This document shows, in pieces, positions 61,016 through 61,450 of a DNA stretch of 61,450 nucleotides. Both the position numbers and the translations under genes were made by a program. Each line of letters opens with the position of its first letter. Position 1 is the stretch's first letter. Source of the DNA: Candidatus Uhrbacteria bacterium RIFOXYB12_FULL_58_10 (lineage in GTDB: Bacteria > Patescibacteriota > Patescibacteriia > UBA9934 > GWF2-40-263); NCBI GenBank assembly GCA_001791645.1, contig MGFA01000021.1, positions 1 through 61,450 on the forward strand. The letters run 5' to 3'. The notes under the pieces were generated by a model, which saw only the letters and a program-made list of their open reading frames with translations, had not been told where the DNA came from and made no database searches.

Positions 61016-61450
61016 CTAGACGAGTCGGTAGCCTTTGCCCCAAACGGTTTCAATACGTTGCGCATATTCTTTTGGTAATTTCTTACGCAAATTCTTTACA
61101 TGGACGTTGACGACGTTACTGAATTCGTCATGAAATCTGTCCCACACGTGGGAAAGGATATCTTCCCGCGTGACGACAGCTCCACGATTACGCAGGAGAA
61201 GTTCCAGCAAGCCGAATTCCCGAAGCGTGACATCAAGCTTTTTCTTTTTTATCCAGACTTGCTGCGAACGGGTATCTAAACGCAAGTCATCGAGCTCAAG
61301 AACGTCTCCGGTTAGCTGCGGCGTTCGTCGAAGCACGGTACGCATGCGGGCAAGGAGCTCGTCGAAAGAAAAAGGCTTTACGAGATAATCATCTCCGCCG
61401 ATGTTGAGTCCCGCGATCTTGTCCTCTGTGGTATCGCGAGCAGTAAGAAA
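61016..61450 (-). CDS. OmpR-family response regulator (5' end beyond the window)
   Basis: The window holds the C-terminal 144 codons. The end of the receiver domain is visible (FLTARDTTEDKIAG and GDDYLVKPFSFDELLARMR with the conserved Lys). The winged-helix DNA-binding domain follows (LTLREFGLLELLLRN-type segment, VNVHVKNLRKKL, VWGKGYRLV). The phosphoacceptor Asp lies outside the window. The track entry 61016-61345 is only the part after an internal Met. Cotranscribed with the kinase. Confidence 0.93.
   Translation of the reverse strand, partial: FLTARDTTEDKIAGLNIGGDDYLVKPFSFDELLARMRTVLRRTPQLTGDVLELDDLRLDTRSQQVWIKKKKLDVTLREFGLLELLLRNRGAVVTREDILSHVWDRFHDEFSNVVNVHVKNLRKKLPKEYAQRIETVWGKGYRLV

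Overview
The window looks like part of a Patescibacteria (Candidate Phyla Radiation) chromosome, perhaps Uhrbacteria-like. This is an inference from gene content, the compact layout, and a tRNA gene carrying a self-splicing intron. The backbone is GC-rich (mid to high 50s percent by eye) with almost no spacing between genes. TAA, TAG and TGA all act as stops, so the standard bacterial code applies and the TGA=Gly lineages can be excluded.

Layout. 1-3.1 kb: a decayed margin with a truncated IS256/IS1249-like transposase, a coiled-coil membrane protein behind a structured leader, a frameshifted serine-recombinase tail and tRNA-Gln(CUG). 3.1-17.7 kb: housekeeping genes (Dus, a beta-CASP nuclease, lepA, recJ, an RNase H, pilM, a prepilin, prepilin peptidase, ligA, gatC, gatA, lgt). 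17.7-23 kb: small membrane, regulatory and lineage-specific genes plus tRNA-Ser(GGA). 23-29.7 kb: CaCA antiporter, a P-type ATPase interrupted by one TAA, dnaG and rpoD. 29.7-46 kb: a membrane-anchored one-domain Clp ATPase, a sigma/anti-sigma pair, an unidentified structured RNA, SanA-like protein, RarA, a SAM-hydrolase-like protein, DEAD-box helicase, ABC-F protein, GreA, a flavoprotein, a PRPP-synthetase-like protein, CorA, an rRNA pseudouridine synthase and RecQ. 46.0-46.6 kb: tRNA-Asn(GUU) split by a 468-nt group I intron. 46.6-55.5 kb: an AT-richer accessory region divided by three diverged copies of a repeat that starts at the tRNA 3' end. 55.5-61.45 kb: a MacA/MacB-type export operon and a two-component system that runs off the window edge.

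The most unusual object lies in the first accessory segment, a 3.98-kb element between two nearly identical 105-bp repeats. A PD-(D/E)xK endonuclease gene converges on a gene that fuses a complete LexA-type repressor/autoprotease (Ala-Gly cleavage site, Ser118, Lys156) to a beta-class DNA methyltransferase. Divergent from the fusion lie a small DNA-binding protein and a cytosolic trypsin-like protease. This suggests a restriction-modification system whose modification enzyme is also its repressor and may be cleaved on DNA damage. The second segment carries an aldo/keto reductase, a membrane protein, a nucleotidyltransferase-like protein and two Fic proteins; one Fic is fused to an HTH and has two palindromic operators at its own promoter.

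Two gene-start styles are visible. Many core genes have a -10 hexamer only 6-11 nt before the ATG and no Shine-Dalgarno, which implies leaderless mRNAs. A smaller set (genes at 1310, 3274-, 6186, 18543-, 22427- and 40854) has TTGACA-N17-TANNNT-like promoters, a real leader and a purine-rich Shine-Dalgarno. In several of these the -35 box lies inside an inverted repeat.
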